A stretch of DNA of 64,000 nt, taken from NCBI GenBank assembly GCA_029851415.1, contig CM056741.1, positions 146,990,522-147,054,521 of the forward strand, in the 5' to 3' direction. Below, one piece after another: positions 10,801-22,400 of this stretch (position 1 is the first letter of the stretch; each line of letters opens with the position of its first letter). The stretch comes from Eretmocerus hayati. Taxonomy: Eukaryota > Arthropoda > Insecta > Hymenoptera > Aphelinidae. The translations under genes were made by a program, and so were the position numbers. Below the pieces are notes generated by a model, which saw only the letters and a program-made list of their open reading frames with translations, was not told the DNA's origin and ran no database searches.

Positions 10801-13800
10801 AGATGTCGAGGATGGAGCTACGATTATCAAGGCATCAAAAACGATCTGATTTGGAGTGAAACAACAGTTCCGGGCCAGAAATTAAAGCCCTCCCAAATTT
10901 GGACAGATATGACGTCCGGTGAGTGTCCAATCAGAAGTTGGATAACGGGCTGTGAGCATGTTTCTTGAAAGGCATTAATTATGAAAAAGCCGAGGAAAAA
11001 GCGATTCACAAAGTCTCATTGAAATCAGCTCATTCATTGCGAAATTCTCAACCAACAGCGACTATCCTCTGAAAAGTTCAATTGATACCTTGGCAATGCC
11101 GTAGCCCTCGTCTTTTAATCTGAGAAGGCAGGGCACAACCACAGCAGGTGAGATTGCGGCGACCACACTACCAGCAAGAATGCTCCAAATTAAGGGGAAA
11201 CCGATGAAATAGTACGAAGTCATCGTGATGATACCCACTTCAACCGTCCACGATATTAGATTGATTTTTGGAACAGTTATTTTCATGGACTTCAATGCCC
11301 TTGGATCCAAACCCAGTCCAGCCCTTGTCAAAATGATGATTAATGCTATTTTTCTGGAAGAAAAGTTATTGGATCAAAATCAGGGCAATAAGAGTAATGG
11401 ACAGATGTGTGAATTTATATCTCTGGAACATCTCAACCCTGGTTGATTACATGAAATGTGAGAGCATTGACGCGAGGGGGAGGGAGACAAGGAAAAATGA
11501 AGAGACTGAGATCCACACTAGCAGGATTTTGATCCTAACAATAAGTCTAACTGGACTAAAGCTGAAAAGGCTTGATACACGGGTGGCCCCAGAGACCGAC
11601 CATAGGCGGGGACGATTTTGAATCGGAGGAGGGGGGTCAATACAAGAATTGAACTCGTGCGTTCACGCGCGTGATCTTTCCTGAGCAAAATTTTTCGCTT
11701 GGGGGGTGGAGGGGGGGGGGTGGCTGATTGCCCTTACCGTTCCTCTTGGGACCGCTCCTGGCCTGATAAGAGTTTCAACTATGATTTTTTTTCTCAAATC
11801 ATCATTGTGGTGTATGGTTGAGGTGAATACCGAGTAAGTGCAACGATAGCGTTGTATTAGCAAAATTCAAGAACGCGCATGATGGAACGACGTTGTAAGA
11901 GTCAAGCATAGATTATTGCGCGCAGACATCAAATAAAGTTTGTACTTTGGAGTGACAAAGTTGGTAGTGCATGTACAGAAAAATTATAACGCATTGAAGC
12001 TGCGCCAACGCGCCCCTGGTACAAACTCCTCAATTATCATGATCATGATGAAGATTTTTTACAATCTCTTAATTCTTAGATCCATTCAATGATGACTGAG
12101 ATTTAGAATGACTTGATTTTGAATCGACTTGATCTAGTTTCATAAAATTATATTTTGGGCGCGTGGGCTTACGCGAGTCGCTATCATCCTTCAATATCGT
12201 GCCAAAAATATTCACATGCAAAATTTTGCGGGATAGTAAATTTGCCGAAATAGTTTTGGTAGTGAGAACAATTAAATTAGCGGGTCGAGCGCTTACTGCG
12301 AATAATCTTTATCCGAATAAAACAGCCAATTTGTCACACTACTAACCTGAGATTCGTGATGCTGTAGGCATAACGCTCATCAATTCTAAGTAAACCGGCA
12401 TTTTGAAGCACAATGCCACTCAGGAGCATACCAATAAGAGCAGGCATATTCGCCAAAGACACCAGCCATCCAGCAAAGCGGGCCGTAATGGCGAGGGCTG
12501 CTAGGCTGAATAGGGGCCCTCCGGGGGCCACATTTTTGCCCACTATTGAATAGGAAACACCCCATGTCAGAAGTCCGATTAGTAGCAGACACAGTATCCG
12601 ATTTAATTTGTGGTATGAGGCGTAGTAAGGTCCAAGACAAACACGTACCCAACTAGGTGGTTCACAGCTAAACCCCCAACAAAGTGATTACATTCATGAG
12701 GTTATGTAAAAACTAGCAGAGCCATTCCAGTAATCATTACAGCTCAGACCATGCACATGACATTGGAAGACTCAGCTCTTTTCAAGAGCCACAGATCCCA
12801 GAGATCTGAATATTGTAGTATACAATGCCAATTCATCCGATCCAATCACATTCTTGTAAATTCAGTCGAGCGCTGTTCTTATGAAAAATTCATCCTTCCG
12901 ATTCTCTATCCCAGAAAAGTCACGAGGATGAACAGCATCCGACCTATTCCACGAACCGATTTTCACGAATGACCTCTTCATGTTTCACGAATGGCACTTT
13001 CACGAATAGCTCATTTCACGAAAGCCTTCTTCACGGATGCTGTTTCACGAATCACCATTCCCACGGATGACTTTCAACACGAATGAATGGTCAATGCATT
13101 ATTGAGAAATCTCAAGTGTATTTCGATATATTTGAGATTTTCAAGATTTTTGGAGCAAAGTTCTATTATCTCCCCGGCGGTTATCTCCCCCGCCGGGGTG
13201 TATGAACGCAAAACCCACTGTCTACGCGAATTTATGTTATTTCTTCGGCAAGTTATCTCCCAAAAGGGCCGGTTCAGTTTTTGCGCGCAAAACGTTGTGT
13301 ATGCAAAGTGCATGCTACATCAAACGAGTCCCAGAAATCACCAGATGTTTGAGAGAACGTTCCAGAAACCGTCACTCATCACCCCGTTGCAGATATAGGT
13401 GTATAGAAGTTTACATCTATAGCTATGTATAGGTATATAGGCGGAAAAAAACTTTACCAGTGATTATGACGCGTACAAAAAGGGGAGGGGGCAAAAATTG
13501 GCACACGTGGAAGTGATTGAAAGTGATATCGTACTGCGAAATACAATCGCCTAATTATCAAAAAACTCTATTCGTGAACAAAGCTATTCGTGGAATTGTC
13601 GCCCGTGAAATGGGTCAGACGTGAAAATATCATTCGTGAAATGTGCTGTTCGTAAAATGGTCATTTGTGAAAATCCATTGTTGAAAAAGAACGGAAATCG
13701 GATTAACACCTGTTCAACTGATTTTCATTTAGAATTACAACTTTTACCAGGAGAATCCTGGTAATGAGAGTAAAGGATTCGGATGCAACACTGGAAACAG

Positions 13801-15840
13801 TCTCTTTTCAGTACCAAAATGATGATAATATCCAACGTATAGCGGGGTCTAAAGCTCAAGCTTTTTCGAGATACAGTCTGCTACATTGGCGTTGTTAGAC
13901 TGTAGCTCGGAAAAGCTTGAATGTTACACCTTTGAATTTGATTTTTTTGAGAAAGAAAAGCACATTCTCCAAAGTTTGAGTCAAATTCGTGAGCGGCCCT
14001 TCATCTTCTAAGTAATGGAGTGATTAATGAAATATATGACCGTTGAGTACCGGGCTTCCACTTGGATGACTCGCGTAGTCCTTTCTGATTCTGCGACATT
14101 TGTAAGAAATACAAAAGATGTTATCAGAATCTAGCCCATTACAGCCATTCACGCGTCTTTGGTGGACGCATAGATGGGCGCTATAGGCTAGATTTTGTCA
14201 CTGTGGCTACAAAACATCATAGGTGCCTCGTGCCGCAATCGCGGTTTTCCGCGATCATGAAAATATACTGCGATTCCGGCACTCGGGCACATAATCTACT
14301 TTTTCATCTTCAGTCATCTGATTGGGATGTACGGCTTGCATAATCAATAATTACGCTGTTGGAAGATCCACGATTCTTACGATGGTCTTGCCAGATTCGA
14401 TATCTACGCCTTACCTTATGGAAAAATTTTGATAACATTTTCACATTAAAAAGTCACAGATTAGATACAAGAGCTACGTCGAAATTGTAGTGCTTGTAGG
14501 ATTCTTTTCCAAAATTTCTTTGATGGCACGGTTGACCTGACAATTTACTATATGACTCACGACCTGTTCAGGTTCAGTTTCGAATTCTCAAACTTCTTCT
14601 ACTGGGTTGAAAAACACGCTTGAACATTTTCATTGTTGCTCATGAAACTTCTTAAGGCGATGCGGTCACCGTGCACAGTGCATGAAGAAAGTTATTCGCA
14701 CTTTTCTCCGATATTCTTGCGATTTGGACAAAACGAGGAGGAGACGAATACTTATTATCATCTAACTTGAGTTCGTCTTCTCGTCGTTTGGCTGAAATCG
14801 CAAGAGAACTGGAGAAAAGTGGGAATAACTTGAACGCAGGCAACTCCCAGCCTATAATATAGGCACTTTGTAATTCGCACTTTTATCCGATTCTCTTACG
14901 ATTTGGGCGAAACGACGAGAAGACGGACTCAAGTTAGATGATAATAAGTATTCGTCTTCTCGTCGTTTAGCCCAAATCACAAAAGAATTGGATAAAAGTG
15001 CGAATAACTTTCAGCGTGCACGGTGACCACATCGCCTTAATGTGTTGAGATGATCAAATTTTGACTTGGCAGAGTTAAAATGTAATTCATAGTACGTACT
15101 GATTCTGGAATCGATATCTCATGTCTTTTTTGCTTATCATTGCAATACTTTGGATATAAATGTCTTCATTCTTGACGTAAGTCTCTTTCTAATTCTATTC
15201 TTAGCACTGTACCATTCGAATACGCAAATATGGCATGAGACAGCTACAGAGATATGAGTTTAAGAATATTGTAAGACATTTCTATGTCTCCAGGTGGCTC
15301 AAGCAGTTGTTGTATTACTGAAATATATTCAATTGACATTTTTCACTTTGCTGAAATAAATCTCATTCCAGATACTCGATCAAAAAGAATGCCCTGATTG
15401 CGTTTCTGCACAAGTGGCTTTTTTGGAAATTCGATGAGAAGATTTTGTTCACGAAATATTCTCATCTTTCAGAATCTATACTGCATGCAATCGACCTTTG
15501 CTTCTTGCTTTCACCTCGCATGCCTCTTGGCTCACCTCTGAACTTCTTTGCCACTCTCGGCCGGTTTCTTGATGCAGCCAGACAGGCTATCGGTTGACTT
15601 TTTTCTCTGCAAATAGTGCGTGGGGTCGTGATGTTCGAGTTCATTGATTTTGCTTATGCATGTTTTGACATGGTGCAAGGTCTCAGACGAGTTGTGGGCT
15701 GAACATGGAGATTTTGTGTGAAGTGAAGATTGCTGTTCCGACTTTGATGTCTCAAATTCAACATTTTCGCATCTCTGGCCATGCACACTTGAGTTGTCGG
15801 TGCACGTGATTGAAATCTGCCGTTGTCTACCGTTATCCAT
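7255..15840 (-). CDS. SLC9B-like: SLC9B/NHA-type cation-proton antiporter, paralogue A (six coding exons)
   Basis: Joined coding exons on the minus strand are 15840-15536, 12667-12347, 11353-11089, 10213-10013, 8548-8384 and 7839-7255. They total 1842 nt, for 613 residues. The order is a hydrophilic N-terminus (residues 1-101), then about 13 hydrophobic helices (from about 125 to 560), then a polar C-terminal tail. Family marks are APGGPLF, ALIGMLL, the RAGLGLD motif (219-225), GIPTLIIA (298-305) and MAKGTVQAALGP (from 495) carrying the lysine that faces the transport site in CPA2 proteins. In the family these are plasma-membrane, mitochondrial or endosomal Na+/H+ exchangers, important in insect renal tubules. 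The ion-site pair is Asp310-Asn311, where relatives have Asp-Asp, so ordinary Na+/H+ exchange is doubtful. The paralogue lies upstream in tandem. I chose the second ATG (MDNGR) because it aligns with the start of B. Confidence 0.9.
8384..8548 (-). CDS. SLC9B-like: Gene A coding exon 5
   Basis: The acceptor is GATTACAG|CCG and the donor is AACAAT|GTGAGT; 55 codons in phase 0. It carries two helices, around SLRVLMLLGAGMISVF and GPLAVIAAAFVSSYFW. It is the same length as exon 5 of gene B. Confidence 0.9.
10013..10213 (-). CDS. SLC9B-like: Gene A coding exon 4: ion-binding helix with Asp-Asn
   Basis: The acceptor is TTTGTATAG|GGG and the donor is AACGAC|GTGAGT; exactly 67 codons. It contains GIPTLIIAVTGVDNAVSI, the counterpart of the unwound helix bearing the two adjacent aspartates of NhaA/NHA2. 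The second aspartate is replaced by Asn (codon AAC). About 49 of 67 residues match gene B exon 4, the most conserved region of the pair I compared. Confidence 0.92.
11089..11353 (-). CDS. SLC9B-like: Gene A coding exon 3: RAGLGLD exon
   Basis: The acceptor is TCTTCCAG|AAAAATAG and the donor is GCCAAG|GTATCA; 265 nt. It opens with KIALIIIL followed by RAGLGLD, a signature of metazoan NHA proteins, and then holds two further helices. It ends in phase 0 at GYGIAK, which joins directly to GIPTLIIA of the next exon, as in mammalian NHA2. Confidence 0.9.
12347..12667 (-). CDS. SLC9B-like: Gene A coding exon 2: first membrane helices
   Basis: The acceptor is GGGGGTTTAG|C and the donor is CTCAG|GTTAGT; 321 nt with one leading and two trailing bases. 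It codes for CEPPSW, then the helix RILCLLLIGLLTWGV, the conserved APGGPLF loop and the ALIGMLLSGIVLQN helix. An ATG within this exon gives a plausible-looking short frame (12543), but the coding frame continues upstream to the acceptor. Confidence 0.85.
12940..13690. mobile_element. Element with repeated TTCACGAATG motifs mirrored at both ends (intron 1 of gene A)
   Basis: From about 12958 to 13085 the motif TTTCACGAATG occurs about seven times at 16-20 base spacing. From about 13568 to 13680 its reverse complement (CATTCGTGAAA) occurs about six times at similar spacing. The middle contains a GC-rich stem (CCCCGGCGG...CCGCCGGGG, 13172-13198). Multiple subterminal motifs in opposite orientation are typical of transposase-binding arrays in non-autonomous DNA transposons. 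The exact ends and target duplication are not clear. Confidence 0.55.
14652..15040. mobile_element. Palindromic MITE with TTAA at both ends (intron 1 of gene A)
   Basis: TTAAGGCGATGCGGTCACCG (14652) is mirrored by GGTGACCACATCGCCTTAA ending at 15040. The two halves fold back almost completely, with internal blocks such as TCTTCTCGTCGTTT repeated and inverted. If TTAA is the target duplication (piggyBac-type), the element is 14656-15036 (381 bp). A TA target is the alternative. Confidence 0.7.
15536..15840 (-). CDS. SLC9B-like: Gene A coding exon 1: cytosolic N-terminus
   Basis: 305 nt, ending at donor CAGAG|GTGAGC after the first two bases of a codon. It encodes a hydrophilic Ser/His-rich segment without helices. 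By hand alignment about 40 of 101 residues match exon 1 of gene B with no gaps, including LQRKKS at 77-82, which looks like a basophilic-kinase (PKA-like) site at Ser82. An alternative ATG five codons upstream (15855) is in frame. A 5' untranslated exon and promoter were not identified. Confidence 0.75.
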
Positions 15841-18513
15841 AACCAATCCCGGCATTATCAGAGTTTGATGAGAATTGAAGCTATAGGAGCCTTTTGAAAG
15901 CTCCGCTTTGGACGTACTCTAGGCCATTGCTGCGATTTCAAATCTATTGAAGATCTGCGATTCGCCGACTTGACTTTCAGCAAGCATTCCCACTGTTACA
16001 CGCGCGATAAACTGATCCGATGCGGTTGATGAAAGACATTAACTGAATGAGCAAGTAAATGAGAATTGATGGGGAGGGACGAACTAAGGATTGTGTGTAA
16101 ATACGCATGTGCCGCAAAACCCCCACTCCGGAAAGTTTTGCATTTGCTATATTCGTATACATAGCAGGAAAAATAGATATCGAGCTTGCACTGGTAAAAT
16201 CCTCGTGACTCTTCGATGCGCATGAATTAATTGTGTTGCGCGTTTTGCTCACAGTTCCCGTGACTACACAAAATGAACTGTACTTCACGAGATGCACGTG
16301 ACTTCCTATACGGTATTAATCAATGATAGACTATCCGATATTTGATAGTCTATTGAGACGCTTCGAGTAGAAGTATGGACTTCCATGAATCAGTAAATGG
16401 CATCTAATATGATGATTTTATTGTAGATGAAGGTCGTTTAGATACTTGATACATAAGCTGATTATAATCAAGGACAGATTTCTGTTTGAAAGTACGAGGG
16501 ATATGAGGGCTGGGTGTTGGTTCGTTCACGAAAGTGCTATTATTTGAGAAAGGACATTATAAATACTAGATCAATGACCAAGGTTCATCGGAATGATACA
16601 ATTAAAGGCAATCTATCGGATCTAGATGAATATGAGGCATCGGAACTCTTATTTTCTTACGTTGCCTTCCTCGTCAATGTACGTGTATCTAAATCGTCTC
16701 TCAACTGGGCCCACTCAAATTCTCACAAATGAAATTCCTTTCAGACAGCAGGAGAAAATTTCAAGAAAATATTTCAGTGCAATTTTCTGGGAATCAGCAG
16801 AAATACTTCAGAAAATGTTTCATATACTGTATTCGCCTAACGATAAGACCACTTTTGAGCACTTTTAAACAGAGGCACGTCTTTTCTACAGGTCCTCAAT
16901 ATTTTCTTTGCGAAAAAACTACTGTTAGTACTCGTGTATGAGACGCACCGAAAATGTATAAAATACCGTCAAACTCAGCTGTGTAGTCTTCAGACTAAGT
17001 TTACTGTGTGCGTGTCTGACTTTCTGTATACGTATTTCAATTACACCAACTACTAAGTAATCGTCAGAATTGCATTCGCAAATGTATATGATATTAATTC
17101 CATCAACATTCAATAACATCAGTACACTGGCGAATCTCAACGACTCAACAGTCTTTTTTTCGAGTAGTGACTGTTATGAACCGGACAATAAATGTATTAT
17201 GACAGATATGAATGAATCTCTCTTGTCCTTCATTTTTCTGGGCCTATCTGAAATTTTTTTGTTTGAGTTCCAGTAAACAGGGGTACGTCTTATCTATGGG
17301 TACGTCCTATCTGCAGATTACAATTATTTTCCGATTATCTCTCCAGTAAAGAGGGGTGCGCCTTATACTTGGTCGAATACGGTATATCATATAGCTAACT
17401 TCCGGAAATTTTTCTGAGATTGTTCATGACGTATTAATGATAATATTTCATGTGCCTTACTCTAAAAGATTCTTGGGGGGCTTTTGAGAGCTTTCTGGAA
17501 GATTACGATGCGATATTTTTTGTGTTCAGTCATGCAAAGACGCTAATTGAGCATCCGAAGTGCTACTCAACATCTAACAAAAATTATGGAATCACAAATT
17601 TACAAAAGGAAAATGAGATAGTTACTCAAAATATCGCCACATATCAGCATTGTCATTTGCTGATACTTCCCACACTTGCGGATAACGTTTCCGGAAATGG
17701 TGATCATAGAATTACGTGCTTCAATGTTTGGTGCAAAAATATTTGTTCTCCATCCAGCAAATCAATCGTGCCATCCAATATTTCAAGAACATGGTTTTGA
17801 AATATTTCTGCAATATTCCAATAACACACAGTAATCTCGTTCAAAGTTATGTTTGAATGGTTTTTGGAGGCTTTTTGAAAGATGCTTGTATAAAATATCA
17901 TTTTTTCGACAAGTTTTTGTGGTCCACCAGTCTCAATTTTCTAGCAAACTTTCCCGGAGAAAGGTTTTTTTTAGAATAATCTGAAGCAACTTCCCAAGAA
18001 CATGATTTGAAAATGTATCTGCAACATTCCACGCAATGTTCCATCGTGAGGTTCGATCCTTTCTCGTTGACACGAATTCTCCGTATTCTGAGATTTTCCT
18101 GAGAATGTCTCCGTACGTCGTCTGCGGAGATGGGGTATTTTCCATAAATATCCACAAAGAGGCTACAATGAATACATTTTCTTGCAATTTCCTTTGGAAG
18201 ACACTCATCAATATTTCAGAAGGATGAACGTTTTTTCAGACTCTTGAATCAAATTTTATTCGACTAGGGCTCCATGAGAGATCATCACTACGGATTATTT
18301 ATCGAACACAATCCTCTAGAAAAAGGATTGTGGCTGTTTATAGGATATGGAAATGTCAAAAGCTGCTCAAAACCACTCTCTCCGCTCGAATGAGTGGGAA
18401 TGTACTTCGAATCAGTGATTGGAAGCGGTTTTCACTGATTCCACCGCAGAGAGCATATCTGGGATTCGAAAGAATCCATTAAAATCTCGAGTACAGAGTT
18501 GGCTTTCACACAT
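15841..18513. other. Spacer between antiporter genes A and B
   Basis: It holds the promoter side of A and the 3' side of B; no promoter motif was convincing. A decayed repeat around 16957-17385 has opposed ATACCGT ends and the motif AGGGGTGCGCCTTAT. Direct-repeat blocks (CAAGAACATG...TCTGCAA, 17785 and 17997) suggest further decayed repeats. The small open frames are random. Confidence 0.45.
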
Positions 18514-18519
18514 TTTATT
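18514..18519 (-). terminator. Candidate polyadenylation signal of antiporter gene B
   Basis: AATAAA on the minus strand, about 285 bases past the stop codon of gene B, at the same distance as the candidate in gene A. Confidence 0.35.
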
Positions 18520-18801
18520 CATCTTGTCATAGATAGTATGAGCAGGATAAAAAAAGTAGAAGGATGTACCAATCAACCGAAATTTCTCCGTGCTCTTTCA
18601 GAAAAATTGGTCCCCTCCACTATTCTGGCGTTTAGTAGCAGTCACTCCAGGGATCGGCTGAAACTCGACCACTGCAGTCAAACCTTCGATGATTACCGTC
18701 CAATGCGCGAGCTCGCGAATTCTCGTTCCCCGAGACAGCCTGATCGGCCATTGGAATACTTATTCCAAGATTCCATCACTATTTACAGGTTTTACCTCAA
18801 T

Positions 18802-19407
18802 CTATCCCCCACTACCATCACTAGCAATGCCAGCATTACTATCACTGTAACTAGCATTATGCACACAAACACGAGTATTCGTCAAATGTGGAACTTTAGT
18901 CGAGTTGAAGCAGTTCTCGGGATCTTTCGTTTCGTTGATGATGATTACATTCCGCCATCCACCTTCATCCGGTAATGGAAACTCTATAGGTGCCTCTGTC
19001 TTAGTGAGCAGTTTGGGACCAGAGAACATGATGATAATGGCACCAAGGGGTGCAATCAGCAAAATTGACAGCACGCACAGCATCAGCACTATGTCAGCAA
19101 GACGTTTAGACTCTGGGTTACTGTCGTCAATAATGTCGAGTGTGGCTGGTCCAAGAGCCGCTTGGACCGTTCCCTTGGCCATGCAGGTCAGTCCGATGAA
19201 GATTTTTTCTTTTAGATTATACCCTGAGCCCATGCTCATAACCACAGTGATAAAGATGCGTAGTAGTATACCAGCAAGCAGACAGATGACACCATTGCTC
19301 ACGAGACCAATATTGAACTCGGCAATCTCGATCTGCATGCCCGTCATCCCGAACAGGATAGGCTCGAAGATTTTCCAAAAGATCTTGAAGATCGTGGCCA
19401 CTGGATT
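18802..19407 (-). CDS. SLC9B-like: Gene B coding exon 6: last helices and C-terminal tail
   Basis: The acceptor is CCCACAG|AATCCA; 201 codons plus stop. It begins NPVATIFKIFWKIFEPILFG, contains MAKGTVQAALGPATLD and the final helix ending IIIMFSGPKLL, then a tail different from gene A. The open frames on the plus strand (18499-18975, 18905-19420) are its antisense shadows. Confidence 0.9.
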   Translation of the reverse strand, partial: NPVATIFKIFWKIFEPILFGMTGMQIEIAEFNIGLVSNGVICLLAGILLRIFITVVMSMGSGYNLKEKIFIGLTCMAKGTVQAALGPATLDIIDDSNPESKRLADIVLMLCVLSILLIAPLGAIIIMFSGPKLLTKTEAPIEFPLPDEGGWRNVIIINETKDPENCFNSTKVPHLTNTRVCVHNASYSDSNAGIASDGSGG

Positions 19408-22400
19408 CTGTGGGAATTAATTTTTGAGGAATTTTTATGAAACAGGTATGCGTATGTTAAGAGCTAATATTTTCGAGTCGGAATCCAGTGATTTATAAAC
19501 TGGGAAGAAAAGGCGACGAGGTCTCAAAACTTGAGGGCTTATCGAAGTCATTGCTGAGCTCATAATTATATAAGTCTGTCCACAGAACTTTCAATATTTG
19601 GGTTGCTGGAGAACGAAATTTTGTGGCACGCGTCTGGAACCAACTTTGCTGGTTATTAGGACCTCCAAAGAAGGTAAAAAAAGTACATGCCCACTGTTTT
19701 GGGAGGATGTTATTTCTTGTATTGATAAAGTCCATATTTAGTCATTTCAGAGACACTGACAAGGAGAGTCCGGAGGGTCCGGGTTACCATAACTCACCAA
19801 ATTTTTTTCACAGTCTTGTATCACATAGAAAATGAAGAATCCAAAGGAACTCCGTCAAATGGGCCTCCTGTTCAAAGATACAGCGTATGACATTGGCATG
19901 GCCCATATAGGCCCATGTTAAAAAAGTGACATATACATACAGATATACTGGCAATGCTAAAGTTTTTGCTTGTAGCCCCGAACAGGAGGTCCATCTGACG
20001 GAGTTACTCTGGATGGTTCATATTCTGGGTGGTACGAGACTGTGAGAAAAATTTGGTGACCCGAACCGTCTGGCTTCCCTTGTGAGTGGGCCCTATTGGA
20101 TCTAGATCTATCTACTTACAACACGCCCAACACAGTTACGCATTGTATCTCTTTTTTCTTACTTTGTGACCATGTACGACAAGCGCTAGCGTTTGAGTTG
20201 TTCCCATAAGCGGTTTGGCGCTCACGTTAGTTATTTCGGAGAATATACTGGCACTTACAGAGAAAAGAGTGATGCAGCTGTTTTCATGATCCATATGAAC
20301 GATTGCAAGGTCATAGAGGAGCTCTCAGGAAGACGATCATATATGAGTTTCATCGATCTAAGCTTGGTAATGCTTTTCATTCAAATAACATTTCATGACA
20401 AGACATGAAAAATGTGGGATACTAGTCATAAAAAGTGAAGAAAAATGGTCAAAATATTTCAGAAGCGTTCCGAGGCTATCGTTTCAACGCAGTAGGTCGC
20501 ACGCGCCTGGACTAAACGGAATATAATTGGTATTGTTTTGAGCTATCAACATCCGTTTTAATCATGTGATTATCAGAAATTTTATTCTTTCTTTAGAAGC
20601 TAAGTACGAGAAATTTGAATTTTTGGTGAGAACTCGAAAACCCAAATTCGAGGTTCATTGATAAATGCTACGTCGAAGGCACGCGACTAAAACCAATGCT
20701 TTCTCAAAATGTAAGGTGTCTAGATGCTCACTGAATTTTTGGTAGAATTTTTCGATTAATGTTAATTTTGCAGCATGCTTGGGAAATCAGGAAATGACGT
20801 GAGTAAATGTGAGAGATTCATCGAAAACCAAGGCTGTGGATTGTGCTGCGGATAGCCAGATCATTCCGGTAAAACGACGAATAGCGTCCACATCCAGAAG
20901 CATGGGAACCTATCGGGATCAGTCTCGAAACCTTGATAATAATCGTTTTTATGTTCAGAGATTTCGTGCAGTCACACCAATGTTGAAAGTTCCGTCGACA
21001 GACTCATATGGAGTTCAATATCAAATTGATAGACAACCCACAATCAAGTATGATAATTCAGAAAACGATTACGAATGTTAGAGAATATTCTCAAAGTTAT
21101 CTAATATTTCATCAACAATGAATCTTGAGCCGATGGTATCTGACCTATATTATCGGTTTTGAGCAAAGCGATTATGAAGAATTGCAAAAAGTTTACAATA
21201 ATTTGCCGATTTTTTTCGTCGAGTGAAGCTTTGTAAAAATGGTATAAACCATGCTTGCGTATAGTTTTTCAAGGTATGTTTCATTTTCACTCACATTGCT
21301 AGCTCCCCATCCCTCTTTCTGCCAAAAATAAGAGCTTGCAAAAGCAGCTGCAACGACAGCAACAGGTCCCGCTGCTCTCAGGTTGATCTGCTCACTTCCG
21401 AAAATTGAGATCATTCCTGCCCCAAGCAGCATCAGAACCCTCAATGATACCAAGTAAGGCTGTAAAAGTTCTCGTGTTAGTGAAAATCAAGGAAACTCTC
21501 ATTTTCTCGTAATATTTGCTCTATTAAAATGGAGCAGATCCGAGAATGAAAACCCTACCAAAGGTAAAATTTGTGGGAAGATATGAACGGAGTGGGGCAA
21601 GATAACTCGCGTTACTCGAGTCGTAAACTGATTGCTAAGCAAAATTGAAATGGTATTGATATGGAACTGTTCCCAGGTGGCAACACAGTTCTCCAAGTGC
21701 TTCTGCGGAGCATCTTAGAGAATTCCCATTAACTTATTTTAAAATTCCCTGGGAATTCCTTGGGAATTATCAAATTTCAATCCTGCTAGATCCCCTGGGT
21801 ATAGATAACTCAACCCTCAGAAAGCTTCCTAGACGTTCCCCAAGAATTTTGGAAAGAGTTCTAAGGGTGTTACCTGAGAGCTCCCATAGCGTTATCTCAT
21901 AGCTTCTCAGATATTCTCCAAACTATTCCCCAACAATTCCTGCAATATTCCCGGAGGATTCCAGCGATACTCCCGGGACGTTCCCTATGAACTCTCACCA
22001 CGTTCTTGAGTGATTCTCAGAAAGCTTTCGTTGCGCTCTTAGATATTTCATTGAATGCGTTCAAAAAATTGGACTGAAAATAACGCTTCAAACTCAAACT
22101 GAGGCCGACAGTATTACCATTTTCTTACCAACTGTGACCTAACTCAATATTCATCAATGTACTTCATAGCATTTTTGGAGCTTGTTTTAAGACTTTTAAA
22201 ATGAACTAGAGTCATTTCAATTTTGACCAACCAAGAAGGAGCTATCACGATTTTTCCAATTAGTAATCTTTAAGAATTCTCAAATGTGTGTTTTCAACTT
22301 GCCCCCATCATTTAAAACAGTGTAAATCAGCAAGTAAGTGCATGAATCCGCTTTCATTCGCTTTCATCGCCATGTCACCCCGTTCGGGGGTTCTTGCTGG

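Larger units (their letters stand above)
7840..12346 (-). other. Introns 2-5 of antiporter gene A
   Basis: The introns span 11354-12346, 10214-11088, 8549-10012 and 7840-8383. They hold no convincing gene or full repeat. A G-run near 11700-11720 is simple sequence. Compared with gene B, introns 4 and 5 are short because they lack large foldback insertions. Confidence 0.6.

Noticed and set aside
14652..15040. Possible hairpin RNA gene (pre-miRNA) at the palindrome
   Set aside because: The arms pair over nearly 200 bp and carry transposon-like ends, which fits a MITE far better than a microRNA.
18499..18975. Plus-strand frame of 158 codons near the end of antiporter gene B
   Set aside because: It overlaps the last exon of gene B on the other strand; its openness follows from the coding constraint there, and it has no domain or splice context.
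18905..19420. Plus-strand frame of 171 codons
   Set aside because: Pure antisense of gene B exon 6.
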